A DNA stretch of 64,000 bases from Hymenobacter swuensis DY53 (GTDB taxonomy: Bacteria; Bacteroidota; Bacteroidia; Cytophagales; Hymenobacteraceae): the NCBI RefSeq assembly GCF_000576555.1, contig NZ_CP007145.1, forward strand, positions 3,990,501-4,054,500, in the 5' to 3' direction. The position numbers were made by a program, and so were the translations under genes. The stretch's first letter is position 1; each line of letters begins with the position of its first letter. Under the pieces are notes generated by a model. The model searched no databases, was not told where the DNA came from, and saw only the letters and a list, made by a program, of their open reading frames with translations. Positions 42,225-51,506 of this stretch are shown one piece after another.

Positions 42225-43256
42225 TTAAACTGCCGGCCCAGTCTGCCCCAGCGGCACGACCGGAACCGTCACGGCAAAAAAGACGGGGCTCTGCGCTACC
42301 TCAATGCCGCAGCTAAACAGCAGGCGGTACCGCTCCCGCAGGTTATCCAGCCCCGTCCCCATCGACTCAACAGCCGTGAGCTTTGGCCGGCGGGGATGCG
42401 AAACCGTCAGGGCCACCGCTGTTACCGCAATGGTAATAACCAGCGGGTTTTCCTCGTCGCCGGCGTTGTGCTTGATGGCATTTTCCACCAGTAGCTGCAA
42501 CGTACCCGGCACTACCAACAGCTGCCGCAAGCGGGCTGTGGGAGTTATTTCCTCCCGAAAGTCATACGCTGCCCCAAAGCGGTGCCGCAGCAGGTAGATG
42601 TACTCCTGCACAAACTGCAGCTCTTCACTCAGCGGCACCACGTCCTCCTCCTTATAGCGGATAAGAAAGCGGTAGAGCGAAGCGAAGCGGTTCAGAAACT
42701 CATGCGCCTCCGCCGGGTCGTGCTGAATCAGGCCGCGCAGCACATTGAGATTATTGAATAAAAAGTGCGGGTCGAGTTGCGCTTTCAGGTTACGCAGCTC
42801 ACTTTCCGTCTGGGCTTGGCGGGTGCGCAGCAAGGTATGCTGCAGGTTCACATACCGTTTGCCGGTGAGCAGCACGGCCAATAGACCGTAGCTTTTGGCG
42901 TGGGCCACCGCCCCCAACACAATGCGCCCACCCGACAAGTCGATGCGGTGCCCCAGCAGACTCCCGTATAACAACAGATACAGTCCGCCACTCAGTAGCA
43001 ACAGCACCGGCAGCTGCGCCAGCCCGCGCCACCAATTGCGGCTCAGAAACAGCGGCAGAAACCGCTCCACCAGCACGGCCACCATAGCGGTGTCCAGCAG
43101 TACTGTCACGGCCACTACCGGCAGCACCCGCCACCAGTCCCAGCCCGTATCCGCCACGTATTGCAGCAGCAACACCGGTGCTACCACGGCCCAGTAGCCG
43201 CCTACCAGCTTCTTATCGGAGCCGGTGGCCCACCGGCGCACCCCGGAAAGTCTCAT
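42225..43256 (-). CDS. LytS-type sensor histidine kinase
   Basis: About 343 residues. The N-terminal part has about four membrane segments (VVAPVLLLQYV, LPVVAVTVLLDTAMVAVLV, LPVLLLLSGGLYLLLYG, GLLAVLL). A short coiled-coil leads to the His_kinase domain with LKAQLDPHFLFNNLNVLRG, where His164 is the phosphorylation site. The ATPase domain shows LQLLVENAIKHN (N box) and GTGLDNLRERY. The start at 43254-43256 (MRLSGVRRWATG) is chosen over an earlier GTG that overlaps the upstream gene. It pairs with the response regulator 11 bases downstream. The signal is not known. Confidence 0.93.
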   Translation of the reverse strand: MRLSGVRRWATGSDKKLVGGYWAVVAPVLLLQYVADTGWDWWRVLPVVAVTVLLDTAMVAVLVERFLPLFLSRNWWRGLAQLPVLLLLSGGLYLLLYGSLLGHRIDLSGGRIVLGAVAHAKSYGLLAVLLTGKRYVNLQHTLLRTRQAQTESELRNLKAQLDPHFLFNNLNVLRGLIQHDPAEAHEFLNRFASLYRFLIRYKEEDVVPLSEELQFVQEYIYLLRHRFGAAYDFREEITPTARLRQLLVVPGTLQLLVENAIKHNAGDEENPLVITIAVTAVALTVSHPRRPKLTAVESMGTGLDNLRERYRLLFSCGIEVAQSPVFFAVTVPVVPLGQTGPAV

Positions 43257-43306
43257 AGTCACGTAGTCAATAGCGCATAAGATACCGGTTCCCGGGATGC
43301 CGCCCA

Positions 43307-44593
43307 CTACGGTACCAGCGGCGTAAGAGCCGGCGAGTTACGCACCAGCACCAGATACTGCACGTACGCCGTGGCCGGCAAGTCGGCCCGGAACCGGATT
43401 TGCTGGCCCGCCGGTATGCCCGGCGCGTACGTCACCCGTATGGGTTGCCGGTTGGTAGTTGCCGTTGGCGCGTTCAGCCGGAAGATGGTGGTGCTGCCCG
43501 GCTGCGTGCGGCGTTTCAGCTCTTCCAGGCCCGCAATCCGCGTCAAGGGGCCATCATGGTTGAATTTGTCGCTCGGTGTAAACCGCTGGCCGGGAGCCTG
43601 CCAGGCAACGGGCAGAAAGCTGGTCGGCATCAGCAGCTGGCACTCCGAAAATACGCACAGCAACGAAACCACCTTATCCCGCACCGGCAGGTCACTCTGG
43701 CGTACCAAACCGGCAAACAGTGTCGTTCCGCTTTGCATCGGGCTTTGCAGCACGTGCGCCAGCCCCCACATACCATATAGCTTCTCTCCCTCCAGGTGTA
43801 GCCCCAAATACAGCTCCCGGAAATTGGCGAAGATATTCCGCTCCCGCACCACCATGTTCCGGCGGTCATAGGCCACGTTACGCAGCAAATGCGTCAGGTC
43901 GAACAACGCTTTATCAGGCTTGCTCCCGGCCAGCACCCGCATAGCCCGCGTAGCTCCGCCAGCAGCCTGCTCACCATTCTCACGTTGCAGCCAGGTAGCT
44001 ACCGAATCGAGTTGCCCCCGCACTGCCGGCGGCAACATCAGCCCGCGCGTCAGCACCCGCAGATACTCGGCTGCCAACGGCAAATCCTGCAACTGGTCAA
44101 TGCCCAGCACCTTGATGCGGCGCTGGGCTGGTAACGTCTGATTCCAGCTGCGCAACTTTTGAAACTTAGCGCGCATGGCCGTATTAGCCCACTGCGACCC
44201 ATCGGCCTGCCAGCTGCGGAATGCCAGGTCCAAGGTCGTCTCTTTGCCAGTGCGCAGGTACTCATTCAGAAAATAGGCATTGGCACAGTCCAGTTCCCCC
44301 ACGTACGTGCGTACTCCCGCCCGCTGGTTCAAGTGCTGCAGTAAGGCCAGATCAATTTCCTGGGGCCGCTCCGTTCCGTGTGCTTCTCCCAACAGGAATA
44401 ACTGGTTGTCATAAAAACTAGCCTCAAACTTTGGAAACGCCATTGGCTGCCCAAGCGGCACCGTGGCCTGCGGGACGCCCGCGAATACCGCCGTATCTGG
44501 CGTCATGCTCTGTGCCCGGCCTGAATGCATGAAGCAGCAATAAATCAAAAGAGCTAATGCGGCAAGTCGGAGTCTGAACTGGAAGTACAGCAT
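43307..44593 (-). CDS. Exported erythromycin-esterase-like protein
   Basis: About 428 residues. A signal peptide ends near SGRAQ (about residue 28). The core fits the EreA/TraB/ChaN-type fold: LFLLGEAHGTERPQE (about 65-79) with Glu and His as likely metal or catalytic residues, VGELDCANAYFLNEYLRTG, DRRNMVVRERNIFANF and MWGLAHVLQS. Export makes intracellular antibiotic esterase activity unlikely; the real substrate is unknown. The C-terminal 100 residues form a beta-rich extension. It lies 50 bases upstream of the sensor kinase in the same direction and may be part of the same transcript. Confidence 0.72.
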   Translation of the reverse strand: MLYFQFRLRLAALALLIYCCFMHSGRAQSMTPDTAVFAGVPQATVPLGQPMAFPKFEASFYDNQLFLLGEAHGTERPQEIDLALLQHLNQRAGVRTYVGELDCANAYFLNEYLRTGKETTLDLAFRSWQADGSQWANTAMRAKFQKLRSWNQTLPAQRRIKVLGIDQLQDLPLAAEYLRVLTRGLMLPPAVRGQLDSVATWLQRENGEQAAGGATRAMRVLAGSKPDKALFDLTHLLRNVAYDRRNMVVRERNIFANFRELYLGLHLEGEKLYGMWGLAHVLQSPMQSGTTLFAGLVRQSDLPVRDKVVSLLCVFSECQLLMPTSFLPVAWQAPGQRFTPSDKFNHDGPLTRIAGLEELKRRTQPGSTTIFRLNAPTATTNRQPIRVTYAPGIPAGQQIRFRADLPATAYVQYLVLVRNSPALTPLVP

Positions 44594-44713
44594 GGTCTGT
44601 AAGAATGAGTGGTTGACTGCCTCAAATCACCTATTTCTGCTTCTGTTCCTCTACTCCGTTTCCTTCAGTTCACTTATAAACCTCCTGAACTGTGTAAAAC
44701 AAGGGGTGAAGTA

Positions 44714-44757
44714 AAACAGCAAGGGGCTGCACCTCACGGTACAGCCCCTTGCTGTTT
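44714..44757 (-). terminator. Terminator at the end of the rplQ unit
   Basis: A perfect 16-bp stem, AAACAGCAAGGGGCTG with CAGCCCCTTGCTGTTT, and a 12-base loop, 25 bases after the rplQ stop. Confidence 0.88.
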
Positions 44758-44782
44758 GTAAGCTTGGCGCTTACTGAACTAA

Positions 44783-45370
44783 CTACTCAGCAGCCTTCTC
44801 CTCGCGAGTTTCGCCGTCTTTCAGCGTTTCGGTAGCCGTGTCCTCAGGAGCCGAAACTTCCGTGGCAGCAGCTTTGGCCTTCTTAGCGGGCTTGTCTTCA
44901 GCTACTACTTCAGCCGACGATTCGCCTTCAGCCGTAGCCTTTTTCTTGCCGCGCGAACGACGGGTAGTGGCTTTGGCTTCAGCCGCGTTGTTGGCCTCCA
45001 GCAGGGTTTCGTTGAAGTCAACCAGCTCGATGATGCACATCTCAGCGTTGTCACCCAGACGGGTAGCGCTCAGCTTAATGATGCGGGTGTAACCGCCGGG
45101 ACGGGTAGCAATTTTAGCCGATACCGTACCGAACAGCTCCTTCAGGGTCTCCTTGTTGTTGAGAACCGAGAAAACCAGACGACGCGAGTGCGTGGTGTCG
45201 CTCTTAGATTTGGTGAGCAGGGGCTCTACGAATTTACGCAGGGCTTTGGCTTTCGCTACCGTGGTGGTGATCCGCTTGTGCTGAATCAGCGACGAAGCCA
45301 TGTTCGAGAGCATGGCATTGCGGTGCGAAGCCGTCCGGCCGAGGTGGTTGATGGTTTTACCGTGACGCAT
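44783..45370 (-). CDS. rplQ: 50S ribosomal protein L17 with long C-terminal tail
   Basis: Large-subunit protein at the exit tunnel region. The first about 120 residues are the standard L17 ([20 protein letters not shown], then [20 protein letters not shown]). The tail from about residue 125 is a low-complexity Ala/Lys/Glu-rich sequence, giving 195 residues against about 120-130 in compact L17 proteins. The ATG at 45368-45370 is the family start. A promoter box and a terminator lie between rpoA and rplQ, so the gene may be its own unit. Confidence 0.97.
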   Translation of the reverse strand: MRHGKTINHLGRTASHRNAMLSNMASSLIQHKRITTTVAKAKALRKFVEPLLTKSKSDTTHSRRLVFSVLNNKETLKELFGTVSAKIATRPGGYTRIIKLSATRLGDNAEMCIIELVDFNETLLEANNAAEAKATTRRSRGKKKATAEGESSAEVVAEDKPAKKAKAAATEVSAPEDTATETLKDGETREEKAAE

Positions 45371-45495
45371 AAAAAAGAAAAAGCGTGAGCTTGCGGGCAA
45401 CGACCACGGCGGAAAACAACCCGCTACTGCCGGCTATTCTCACATTAGAACCGTTGCCCCTCGGGGCTCACTAGGTTAAAAGTGTGAAGGGGGTG

Positions 45496-45503
45496 CAAAG
45501 GTA
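45496..45503 (-). promoter_or_regulatory. TACCTTTG promoter box upstream of rplQ
   Basis: An exact TAnnTTTG match directly after the rpoA terminator. It would give rplQ its own transcript with a leader of about 120 bases. Confidence 0.65.
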
Positions 45504-45517
45504 GGAAATACCTAGGC

Positions 45518-45575
45518 AAAAAAAATGTGCTGCCATGAAAATGTGCACATTGCACCATCCTCACAGTCAGCACAC
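45518..45575 (-). terminator. Intrinsic terminator after rpoA
   Basis: On the minus strand, a stem of TGTGCTG with CAGCACA encloses an inner AATGTGCACATT palindrome and ends in eight T residues (45518-45525 on the plus strand). It begins about 20 bases after the rpoA stop. A further CTTTTCG-type hairpin overlaps the stop region. Confidence 0.75.
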
Positions 45576-45593
45576 TTTTCGCTTACGAAAAGC

Positions 45594-46583
45594 TTATTCT
45601 TCGTCGAGCTTGTATTTACCCAGGTCCATCCCGAAGGTCAGACCTTTTTCCTCTACGAGGTTCTCCAGCTCAGTCAGCGACTTCTTACCGAAGTTGCGGA
45701 ACTTCATCATGTCAGCCATGTCGAGCTGCACCAAGTCGCCGAGGGTTTTGATGTCGGCAGCCTTGAGGCAGTTGTAGGCGCGCACGCTCAGATCCATATC
45801 CGCCAGCGGCGTCTTCAGAACTTTGCGCATGTGCAGCGTCTCCTCGTCCACCGTTTCCTCCTCTTCGGCTTTCACCGTTTCGAAAGTCATGGTGCTGTCG
45901 GAGAACAGCATGAAGTGTTGGATCAAAATGTTGGCCGCACCTTTCAGCGCGTCCTCCGGGTGAATCGAACCGTCGGTGTGAATCTCGATAACGAGCTTCT
46001 CATAGTCGGTTTTCTGCTCTACCCGGGTGTTTTCGATGCTGTACTTCACGTTCTTGATAGGCGTGAAGATGGCATCGATGGCAATCTGACCGAAAACCTG
46101 GTCGGCAGGCTTGTTTTCCTCAGCGGGAACGTAGCCACGGCCTTTCTGAATCGTGAACTCAAACTCCAACTCGGTGTTTGGGTCAACGTTGCAGATAACC
46201 AGATCCGGGTTCAATACCTGGAAACCGTTGGTGAACTTGTTGATGTCACCGGCCGAGAACGTGTCCTGACCTTTTACGCGCACCGTGATTTTGTCCTCGA
46301 TGGCGTCGCTCACTTTCTTGAAGCGAACCTGTTTCAGGTTCAGGATGATTTCGGACATGTCCTCAATCACCCCTTCAATGGTCATGAACTCGTGCAGTAC
46401 GCTGTTGGTGCGAACCGACGTGATGGCATAGCCCTCCAGCGACGACAGCAGGATGCGGCGCAGAGCGTTGCCGATCGTGACGCCGTAGCCTTTCTCCAGC
46501 GGTTTGAATTCAAACGTTCCGTAGAAGTCGTCGGATTTCTCCATCACAACCTTCTCCGGCATTTGAAAAGCTAAGATTGACAT
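45594..46583 (-). CDS. rpoA: DNA-directed RNA polymerase alpha subunit
   Basis: Assembles the polymerase core and contacts activators and UP elements. The 329 residues hold the N-terminal assembly domain ([20 protein letters not shown]) and, after an acidic linker ([14 protein letters not shown]), the C-terminal DNA-contact domain ([20 protein letters not shown], then [14 protein letters not shown]). The length is typical. The start ATG is at 46581-46583. It is 140 bases downstream of rpsD, with a hairpin between them, and is followed by a strong terminator. Confidence 0.99.
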   Translation of the reverse strand: MSILAFQMPEKVVMEKSDDFYGTFEFKPLEKGYGVTIGNALRRILLSSLEGYAITSVRTNSVLHEFMTIEGVIEDMSEIILNLKQVRFKKVSDAIEDKITVRVKGQDTFSAGDINKFTNGFQVLNPDLVICNVDPNTELEFEFTIQKGRGYVPAEENKPADQVFGQIAIDAIFTPIKNVKYSIENTRVEQKTDYEKLVIEIHTDGSIHPEDALKGAANILIQHFMLFSDSTMTFETVKAEEEETVDEETLHMRKVLKTPLADMDLSVRAYNCLKAADIKTLGDLVQLDMADMMKFRNFGKKSLTELENLVEEKGLTFGMDLGKYKLDEE

Positions 46584-46692
46584 AAGTGGGGCGGTTTGTT
46601 AGTATTGAGTAAAAGGTATTAGGTAGTTAGACAAAATGTCCCGATACCCAATACCCAATACCTGAATCCATGTAAAAAAGTCGAAGCAGAGA

Positions 46693-46716
46693 AACGGCCC
46701 GGACTGCCGGGCCGTT
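46693..46716 (-). terminator. Hairpin in the rpsD-rpoA spacer
   Basis: A perfect 10-bp stem, AACGGCCCGG with CCGGGCCGTT, and a 4-base loop, 7 bases after the rpsD stop; the T tail is short, so termination may be partial. Confidence 0.6.
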
Positions 46717-46723
46717 CCAAAAA

Positions 46724-47329
46724 TTACTTCGAGTACAGCTCGACGATCAGCTGCTCCGTGATTTTCTCCGGAATCAACTCACGCGAGGGGGCACTAATGA
46801 ACTTGCCCACCATGTCCTTGCCGTCCCACTCCAGCCACGAGAAAGCACGCGCGTTGCGGGCGCTCAGGCTCGTGGTGATGGCTTCCAGCGACTTCGACTT
46901 CTCACGTACGGCAACAACGTCACCGGCGCGGAGTTTGTACGAAGCAATGTTTACAATCTCACCGTTCACGGTGATGTGCTTGTGCAGAACGAGCTGACGA
47001 GCGGCCCGACGCGTAGGCGCAATGCCCAGACGGTAAACCGTGTTGTCCAAACGCGACTCCAGCAAAGCCAGCAGATTATCACCGGTGATACCGGGCAACG
47101 CAGCCGCTTTGTGGAATAGGTTTTCAAACTGCTTTTCCAGTACGCCGTACATGTACTTCACTTTCTGCTTTTCCATCAGCTGGACAGCGTACTCGCTCTG
47201 CTTCTTACGACGGCCACGACCGTGCTGGCCGGGGGGGTATGCTTTCTTGGTGAGTGCCTTGCTCGGGCCGAAGATCGGCTCATTGAAGCGACGGGCAATC
47301 TTGGTTTTGGGACCAGTATAACGTGCCAT
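46724..47329 (-). CDS. rpsD: 30S ribosomal protein S4
   Basis: Primary 16S rRNA binder and start of 30S body assembly. About 201 residues. The start is [20 protein letters not shown], then [18 protein letters not shown] and the S4 RNA-binding domain with [20 protein letters not shown] and [20 protein letters not shown]. The N-terminal Cys residues of the zinc form are absent. The ATG at 47327-47329 is chosen over the frame extension upstream. Confidence 0.98.
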   Translation of the reverse strand: MARYTGPKTKIARRFNEPIFGPSKALTKKAYPPGQHGRGRRKKQSEYAVQLMEKQKVKYMYGVLEKQFENLFHKAAALPGITGDNLLALLESRLDNTVYRLGIAPTRRAARQLVLHKHITVNGEIVNIASYKLRAGDVVAVREKSKSLEAITTSLSARNARAFSWLEWDGKDMVGKFISAPSRELIPEKITEQLIVELYSK

Positions 47330-47445
47330 TTCGGAGTTGTTGAGTGTTGAGGGGGTTGAACCGTTCGGCGTAAGATCAGAATCCGGTGCAGCCACCTAAA
47401 GGCAGCAATAACCGGCGTTCCGGGCCGATAGTTCGGGTCACGTAA

Positions 47446-47838
47446 CTAAACGCGACGACGTTTGGGAGGACGGCAGCCATTGTGGGGCAGCGGCGTCACG
47501 TCCTTAATGGTCGTTACCTCAATACCCACGTTACCCAGTGTACGGATGGCCGACTCACGGCCAGCGCCCGGACCCTTCACGAATACTTCGGCTTTACGCA
47601 TGCCCAGGTCATGAGCAACTTTACCGCAATCCGTCATCGCCATTTGAGCGGCGTAGGGCGTGTTCTTCTTCGAGCCACGGAATCCCATCTTACCAGCCGA
47701 CGCCCACGAAATTACTTGGCCGTTGTTGTTGGTGATGGAGATGATGATGTTGTTGAAGGAGGCTTTGATGTGTACCTGACCTACTGGTTCAACAACGACA
47801 ACGCGCTTCTTGGCTTTGTCTTTTCTTTTTTGTGCCAT
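47446..47838 (-). CDS. rpsK: 30S ribosomal protein S11
   Basis: Platform protein near the Shine-Dalgarno cleft. 130 residues, starting [20 protein letters not shown], with the conserved [20 protein letters not shown] and [16 protein letters not shown] and the ending [17 protein letters not shown]. The next gene, rpsD, starts 116 bases downstream. Confidence 0.99.
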   Translation of the reverse strand: MAQKRKDKAKKRVVVVEPVGQVHIKASFNNIIISITNNNGQVISWASAGKMGFRGSKKNTPYAAQMAMTDCGKVAHDLGMRKAEVFVKGPGAGRESAIRTLGNVGIEVTTIKDVTPLPHNGCRPPKRRRV

Positions 47839-47869
47839 TTGGTTATCGCAAAAAACTGCGGAAGGTGTT

Positions 47870-47903
47870 GAAGCCCGCCCCTGCTAGTGAGAGGTCGGGC
47901 TTC
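47870..47903 (-). promoter_or_regulatory. Stem-loop between rpsM and rpsK
   Basis: An 8-bp stem, GAAGCCCG with CGGGCTTC, and an 18-base loop in the 80-base spacer. It may modulate readthrough from rpsM into rpsK. Confidence 0.45.
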
Positions 47904-47918
47904 GATTCCCGCTACAGA

Positions 47919-48296
47919 TTATTTAGTAGCCTTTTTCTTGCCAGCAACGGTCTTGCGCTTGCCCTTGCGGGTACGCGAGTTGTTTTTGGTACGCTGACCA
48001 CGAACCGGCAGCCCTTTGCGGTGACGCAGGCCACGGTAGCAGCCAATGTCCATCAGGCGCTTGATGTTCAGCTGCACTTCCGAGCGCAGAACACCTTCGG
48101 TCTTGTATTCGGCAGCAATTACGCCGCGGATTTCGCCAGCTTCGGCTTCCGTCCAGTCTTTCACCTTCTTATTCAGGTCAACGCCTGCTTTAGTAAGGAT
48201 TTGCTGGGCCGAAGCACGACCGATGCCGAAAATGTAGGTCAGCGCGATTTCACCGCGCTTGTTGTCTGGGATATCTACCCCTGCAATACGAGCCAT
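47919..48296 (-). CDS. rpsM: 30S ribosomal protein S13
   Basis: Head protein that contacts the P-site tRNA and L5. 125 residues: [40 protein letters not shown], then the basic end with [20 protein letters not shown]. The tail is Lys/Arg-rich as usual. A 113-base spacer with alternative stems precedes it. Confidence 0.99.
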   Translation of the reverse strand: MARIAGVDIPDNKRGEIALTYIFGIGRASAQQILTKAGVDLNKKVKDWTEAEAGEIRGVIAAEYKTEGVLRSEVQLNIKRLMDIGCYRGLRHRKGLPVRGQRTKNNSRTRKGKRKTVAGKKKATK

Positions 48297-48324
48297 GTGT
48301 TGAGTTTGGGTTTTTGGCGAGTTA

Positions 48325-48398
48325 GGGTCTTGGGGACCTGGTTTCGGTTAGGACAGTTTTCCTTCAAAAACCAAGTCCTCAGGACCCGAAGTCCCCAA
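48325..48398 (-). promoter_or_regulatory. Alternative stem structures upstream of rpsM
   Basis: Structure A pairs 48325-48343 with 48369-48387 over about 19 bases with few mismatches. Structure B pairs TTGGGGAC (48330-48337) with GTCCCCAA (48391-48398). They share bases, so they cannot form together, as in an attenuator or a ribosomal protein feedback site. No ligand is known. Confidence 0.45.
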
Positions 48399-48409
48399 CT
48401 TCCAGTTGA

Positions 48410-48526
48410 CTACCCTTGACGCTGCTTATAGCGCGGGTTCTTTTTGTTGATAACGTAGAGCTTGCCCTTGCGGCGGATGATTTTGCAATCAACGCTACGC
48501 TTCTTTACGGAGGTTTTGACTTTCAT
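48410..48526 (-). CDS. rpmJ: 50S ribosomal protein L36
   Basis: 38 residues, [20 protein letters not shown] then a conserved [18 protein letters not shown]. This is the C-minus form: three of the four zinc ligands are replaced, with only Cys14 remaining. It lies 9 bases downstream of infA, in the usual alpha-operon order. Confidence 0.95.
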   Translation of the reverse strand: MKVKTSVKKRSVDCKIIRRKGKLYVINKKNPRYKQRQG

Positions 48527-48535
48527 GTCGTCGGG

Positions 48536-48754
48536 TTATTTGTAACGGTACACAATGCGTCCCTTCGACAAATCGTAGGGCGACATTTCGAGTTTTACCT
48601 TATCTCCCGGCAGAATCTTGATGTAGTGCATCCGCATTTTGCCCGAGATGTGGGCAATCAGCTGGTGACCATTCTCCAGCTCCACGCGGAACATGGCATT
48701 GGATAGGGCTTCCAGGATAACACCGTCCTGCTCAATGGAAGTTTGTTTGGCCAT
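48536..48754 (-). CDS. infA: Translation initiation factor IF-1
   Basis: 72 residues, an OB-fold protein that binds the 30S A site. The start is [20 protein letters not shown], with [20 protein letters not shown] and the end [12 protein letters not shown]. It lies 4 bases downstream of map. Confidence 0.99.
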   Translation of the reverse strand: MAKQTSIEQDGVILEALSNAMFRVELENGHQLIAHISGKMRMHYIKILPGDKVKLEMSPYDLSKGRIVYRYK

Positions 48755-48758
48755 AAGG

Positions 48759-49529
48759 CTACTGTAAGGCTTTTTCTATGTATTCGAAGGAGGTGAGTAT
48801 TTCCGCCTTGTCTTTACGAACAACTACCGTGTGCTCAAAGTGTGCCGAAGGCTTCAGATCCTTGGTCCGGATGGTCCAGCCATCCTTTTCTTGAATCACA
48901 CTCTTCGTGCCGAGGTTTACCATGGGTTCAATGGCGAGGGTCAAGCCAGTCTGCAACTTGAGCCCCGATCCACGTTTGCCGTAGTTCGGGACATCAGGTC
49001 GCTCATGCAGCTTCTTGCCAATGCCGTGACCGACCAGCTCCCGCACTACTCCGTATCCTTGTTTCTCAACATGGTTCTGGATAGCAAAGCTGACATCGCC
49101 CATCCGGTTACCCGCCACTGCCTGCTCAATACCGAGATACAATGACTTTTTGGTCTGCTCTAGCAACTTGGTCACCTCGGGAGCCACCTCTCCTACCGGA
49201 TAGGTATAGGCACTGTCCGCGTGGTATCCATTAAGTAAAACCCCGCAGTCGATCGAAACAACATCCCCGCTCTTCAGCGTGTAGTCGCCCGGAAAACCGT
49301 GCACCACCACCGAGTTTGGCGAGATGCAGAGGCTGTACTCAAATCCATTGTAGCCTTTGAACGAAGGCTGACCGCCGTTATCTCGAATGAATTCCTCTGC
49401 GCGCTGATCCAGCTCCCGCGTAGTAATTCCTTCCCGAATCAGCTTGGCTACTTCGCCGTGGGCCTGAGCCAGTACCTTCGCACTGGCCCGCATGAACTCA
49501 ATTTCTTCCTCGGTTTTGTAAACAATCAT
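48759..49529 (-). CDS. map: Methionine aminopeptidase, type I
   Basis: Removes N-terminal Met co-translationally, using two metal ions. 256 residues. Ligands are visible in [20 protein letters not shown] (two Asp), [20 protein letters not shown] (His) and [13 protein letters not shown], with another Glu near the end. It lacks the N-terminal zinc extension of some forms. It follows secY by 5 bases and precedes infA by 4, as in many phyla. Confidence 0.98.
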   Translation of the reverse strand: MIVYKTEEEIEFMRASAKVLAQAHGEVAKLIREGITTRELDQRAEEFIRDNGGQPSFKGYNGFEYSLCISPNSVVVHGFPGDYTLKSGDVVSIDCGVLLNGYHADSAYTYPVGEVAPEVTKLLEQTKKSLYLGIEQAVAGNRMGDVSFAIQNHVEKQGYGVVRELVGHGIGKKLHERPDVPNYGKRGSGLKLQTGLTLAIEPMVNLGTKSVIQEKDGWTIRTKDLKPSAHFEHTVVVRKDKAEILTSFEYIEKALQ

Positions 49530-49534
49530 CTTAT

Positions 49535-50851
49535 TTACGAAGCGAGTGCAATGTTACGCGAGCGGCCACGCTCCTTGCCGGTTTTCATCATGCCATCATA
49601 ATGACGCATGAGCAAATAGCTTTTCACTTGGTTCATGGTATCCAGTACCACACCTACCATGATGATAAGTGACGTACCACCAAAGAACTGCGCGAAGGGG
49701 CGGGTTACGCCGGCCACAGTAGCCAAGGAGGGCAGAATGGCAATAACAGCCAAGGCTACTGCTCCGGGCAACGTAATTCGGGTCAGCACCTCATCAATGT
49801 ATTCTGAGGTGTCACGGCCGGGCTTTACGCCCGGAATGAAACCACCACTACGCTTCAGGTCGTCCGCAATTTGGTTGGGGTTGACGCTAATAGCAGTGTA
49901 GAAATATGTAAAGATGATGATGAGCAAACCGAACACAACGTTGTATACCCAGTGATTAGGCTGAAACCACGTACCAATAAGGCCAGCGGTTTCGCTATCC
50001 TTATTCCAAGCGGAAGCAGCAATAGCAGGTACAAACATTAATGATTGAGCGAAGATGATTGGCATAACGCCAGCCGCATTCACTTTCATCGGGATATACT
50101 GGCGTTGCGAGCTAAGCGAAGCTGCACCACCAATCTGCTTGGCATACTGTACCGGAATCTGGCGAACGGCTTGCGTGAGGATAATCACCGCCATTACTAC
50201 CAAGAACAGCACAACCAGTTCAATCAGAAAAACCAGCGAGCCACGCATGGTGCGGGCCTGGGCTTCCCCAATCAAGGCACCAGGCAGACGGGATACAATT
50301 CCGATCATAATAATCATCGAAATACCGTTGCCAATACCTTTGTCCGTAATCTTCTCACCCAACCACATGCAGAACAGCGTACCAGCTGTTACAATCATGG
50401 CAGTAGATATGGTGAAGAAGACGCCCGGATTTAGAATTGCATCCGCGTTAATTGTTGCAATGAAGCCGACTGACTGCAACGCAACAATTGGGATGGTCAG
50501 AACACGCGTGTACTGGTTGATCTTCTTACGCCCCGACTCGCCTTCCTTCTGGAGTTTCTGGAAGTAAGGCACGGCAATCGTGAGCAGTTGCAACACGATA
50601 GACGCCGAGATGTAAGGCATGATGCCTAACGCAAAAATCGAAGCATGGCTGAAGGCCCCGCCGAGGAGAGTATCCAAAATACCCAATACCCCAGTGGCGC
50701 CTCCTTGTTTTAGCCGTGTCGGATCGACGCCAGGCAGCACCACGTAAGAACCCAGCCGGTAAATGGCAATGAAAAAAAGCGTATTGAAGATCCGCATACG
50801 CAGATCTTCAATCGCAAAAATGTTCTTAATCGTGGTGATGAACTTGTTCAT
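49535..50851 (-). CDS. secY: Preprotein translocase channel subunit SecY
   Basis: The channel of the Sec system, with ten membrane segments, working with SecA (8059-11469). About 438 residues. Signatures are the plug-region [35 protein letters not shown], and the basic SRGSLVFL region, plus [20 protein letters not shown]. The ATG at 50849-50851 ([12 protein letters not shown]) is chosen over an in-frame TTG upstream. It is 12 bases downstream of rplO. Confidence 0.99.
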   Translation of the reverse strand: MNKFITTIKNIFAIEDLRMRIFNTLFFIAIYRLGSYVVLPGVDPTRLKQGGATGVLGILDTLLGGAFSHASIFALGIMPYISASIVLQLLTIAVPYFQKLQKEGESGRKKINQYTRVLTIPIVALQSVGFIATINADAILNPGVFFTISTAMIVTAGTLFCMWLGEKITDKGIGNGISMIIMIGIVSRLPGALIGEAQARTMRGSLVFLIELVVLFLVVMAVIILTQAVRQIPVQYAKQIGGAASLSSQRQYIPMKVNAAGVMPIIFAQSLMFVPAIAASAWNKDSETAGLIGTWFQPNHWVYNVVFGLLIIIFTYFYTAISVNPNQIADDLKRSGGFIPGVKPGRDTSEYIDEVLTRITLPGAVALAVIAILPSLATVAGVTRPFAQFFGGTSLIIMVGVVLDTMNQVKSYLLMRHYDGMMKTGKERGRSRNIALAS

Positions 50852-50863
50852 TGCCAAGTAAGC

Positions 50864-51307
50864 TTACAGCGTCACAGCTTTGCCACCAGCCTTCTCGATA
50901 GCCTCAACAGCCGATTTGGAGAAAGCATGAGCATGTACTTCCAGAGCCTTGGTTACTTCCCCACGACCCAGTACTTTGATTTTGGCATTCTTCGAAGCCA
51001 AACCAGCCGTTACAAAGAAAGCAGCATCCAGCGTAGCGGTGCCGCTCTCGGTCAGAGCAGCCAGCACATCCAGATTGATGGCTTTGTACTCTACACGGTT
51101 GATATTCTTGAAGCCAAACTTAGGTACCCGACGCTGCAGGGGCATCTGGCCACCTTCGAAGCCCGATTTCTTGGAGTAACCCGAACGGGACTTGGCACCT
51201 TTGTGACCGCGCGTCGATGTGCCGCCACGGCCGGAACCCGTACCACGGCCAATACGCTTTTCATTGCGCGTAGCACCGGTGGCGGGTTGGAGATTGCTGA
51301 GATTCAT
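50864..51307 (-). CDS. rplO: 50S ribosomal protein L15
   Basis: 147 residues, central to 50S assembly. The basic, Gly-rich N-terminus is IGRGTGSGRGGTSTRGHKGA, with KSGFEGGQMPLQRRVPKFGF and a C-terminal globular part ending GGKAVTL. It is 13 bases downstream of rpmD. Confidence 0.99.
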   Translation of the reverse strand: MNLSNLQPATGATRNEKRIGRGTGSGRGGTSTRGHKGAKSRSGYSKKSGFEGGQMPLQRRVPKFGFKNINRVEYKAINLDVLAALTESGTATLDAAFFVTAGLASKNAKIKVLGRGEVTKALEVHAHAFSKSAVEAIEKAGGKAVTL

Positions 51308-51320
51308 TTTCGGGAGATTC

Positions 51321-51500
51321 CTAGAGTTCGGTTACTTCCAACAGGTGCTTTACGGCATTGATCATGCCAGCAACCTGAGGCGTATTTTCTACGCTTTTGG
51401 TGCTACCCATTTTGCCGAGGCCGAGGGCCTGCACAGTACGCTTCTGACGCTCGGGGCGGTCAATAACGCTTTTTACGAGTTTGATTTGGATCTGCGCCAT
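51321..51500 (-). CDS. rpmD: 50S ribosomal protein L30
   Basis: 59 residues, found by reading the gap between rpsE and rplO. It starts MAQIQIKLVKSVIDRPERQK, with VQALGLGKMGSTKSVENTPQ and ends LLEVTEL. This is the normal bacterial L30 size. It is 6 bases downstream of rpsE. Confidence 0.97.
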   Translation of the reverse strand: MAQIQIKLVKSVIDRPERQKRTVQALGLGKMGSTKSVENTPQVAGMINAVKHLLEVTEL

Positions 51501-51506
51501 CTGCTC

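Noticed and set aside
45371..45495. A possible L17-type autoregulatory leader
   Set aside because: Only short and weak stems are visible, and no known leader family fits.
45525..46574. A 349-codon plus-strand open frame opposite rpoA
   Set aside because: It is the complement of rpoA, which is certain.
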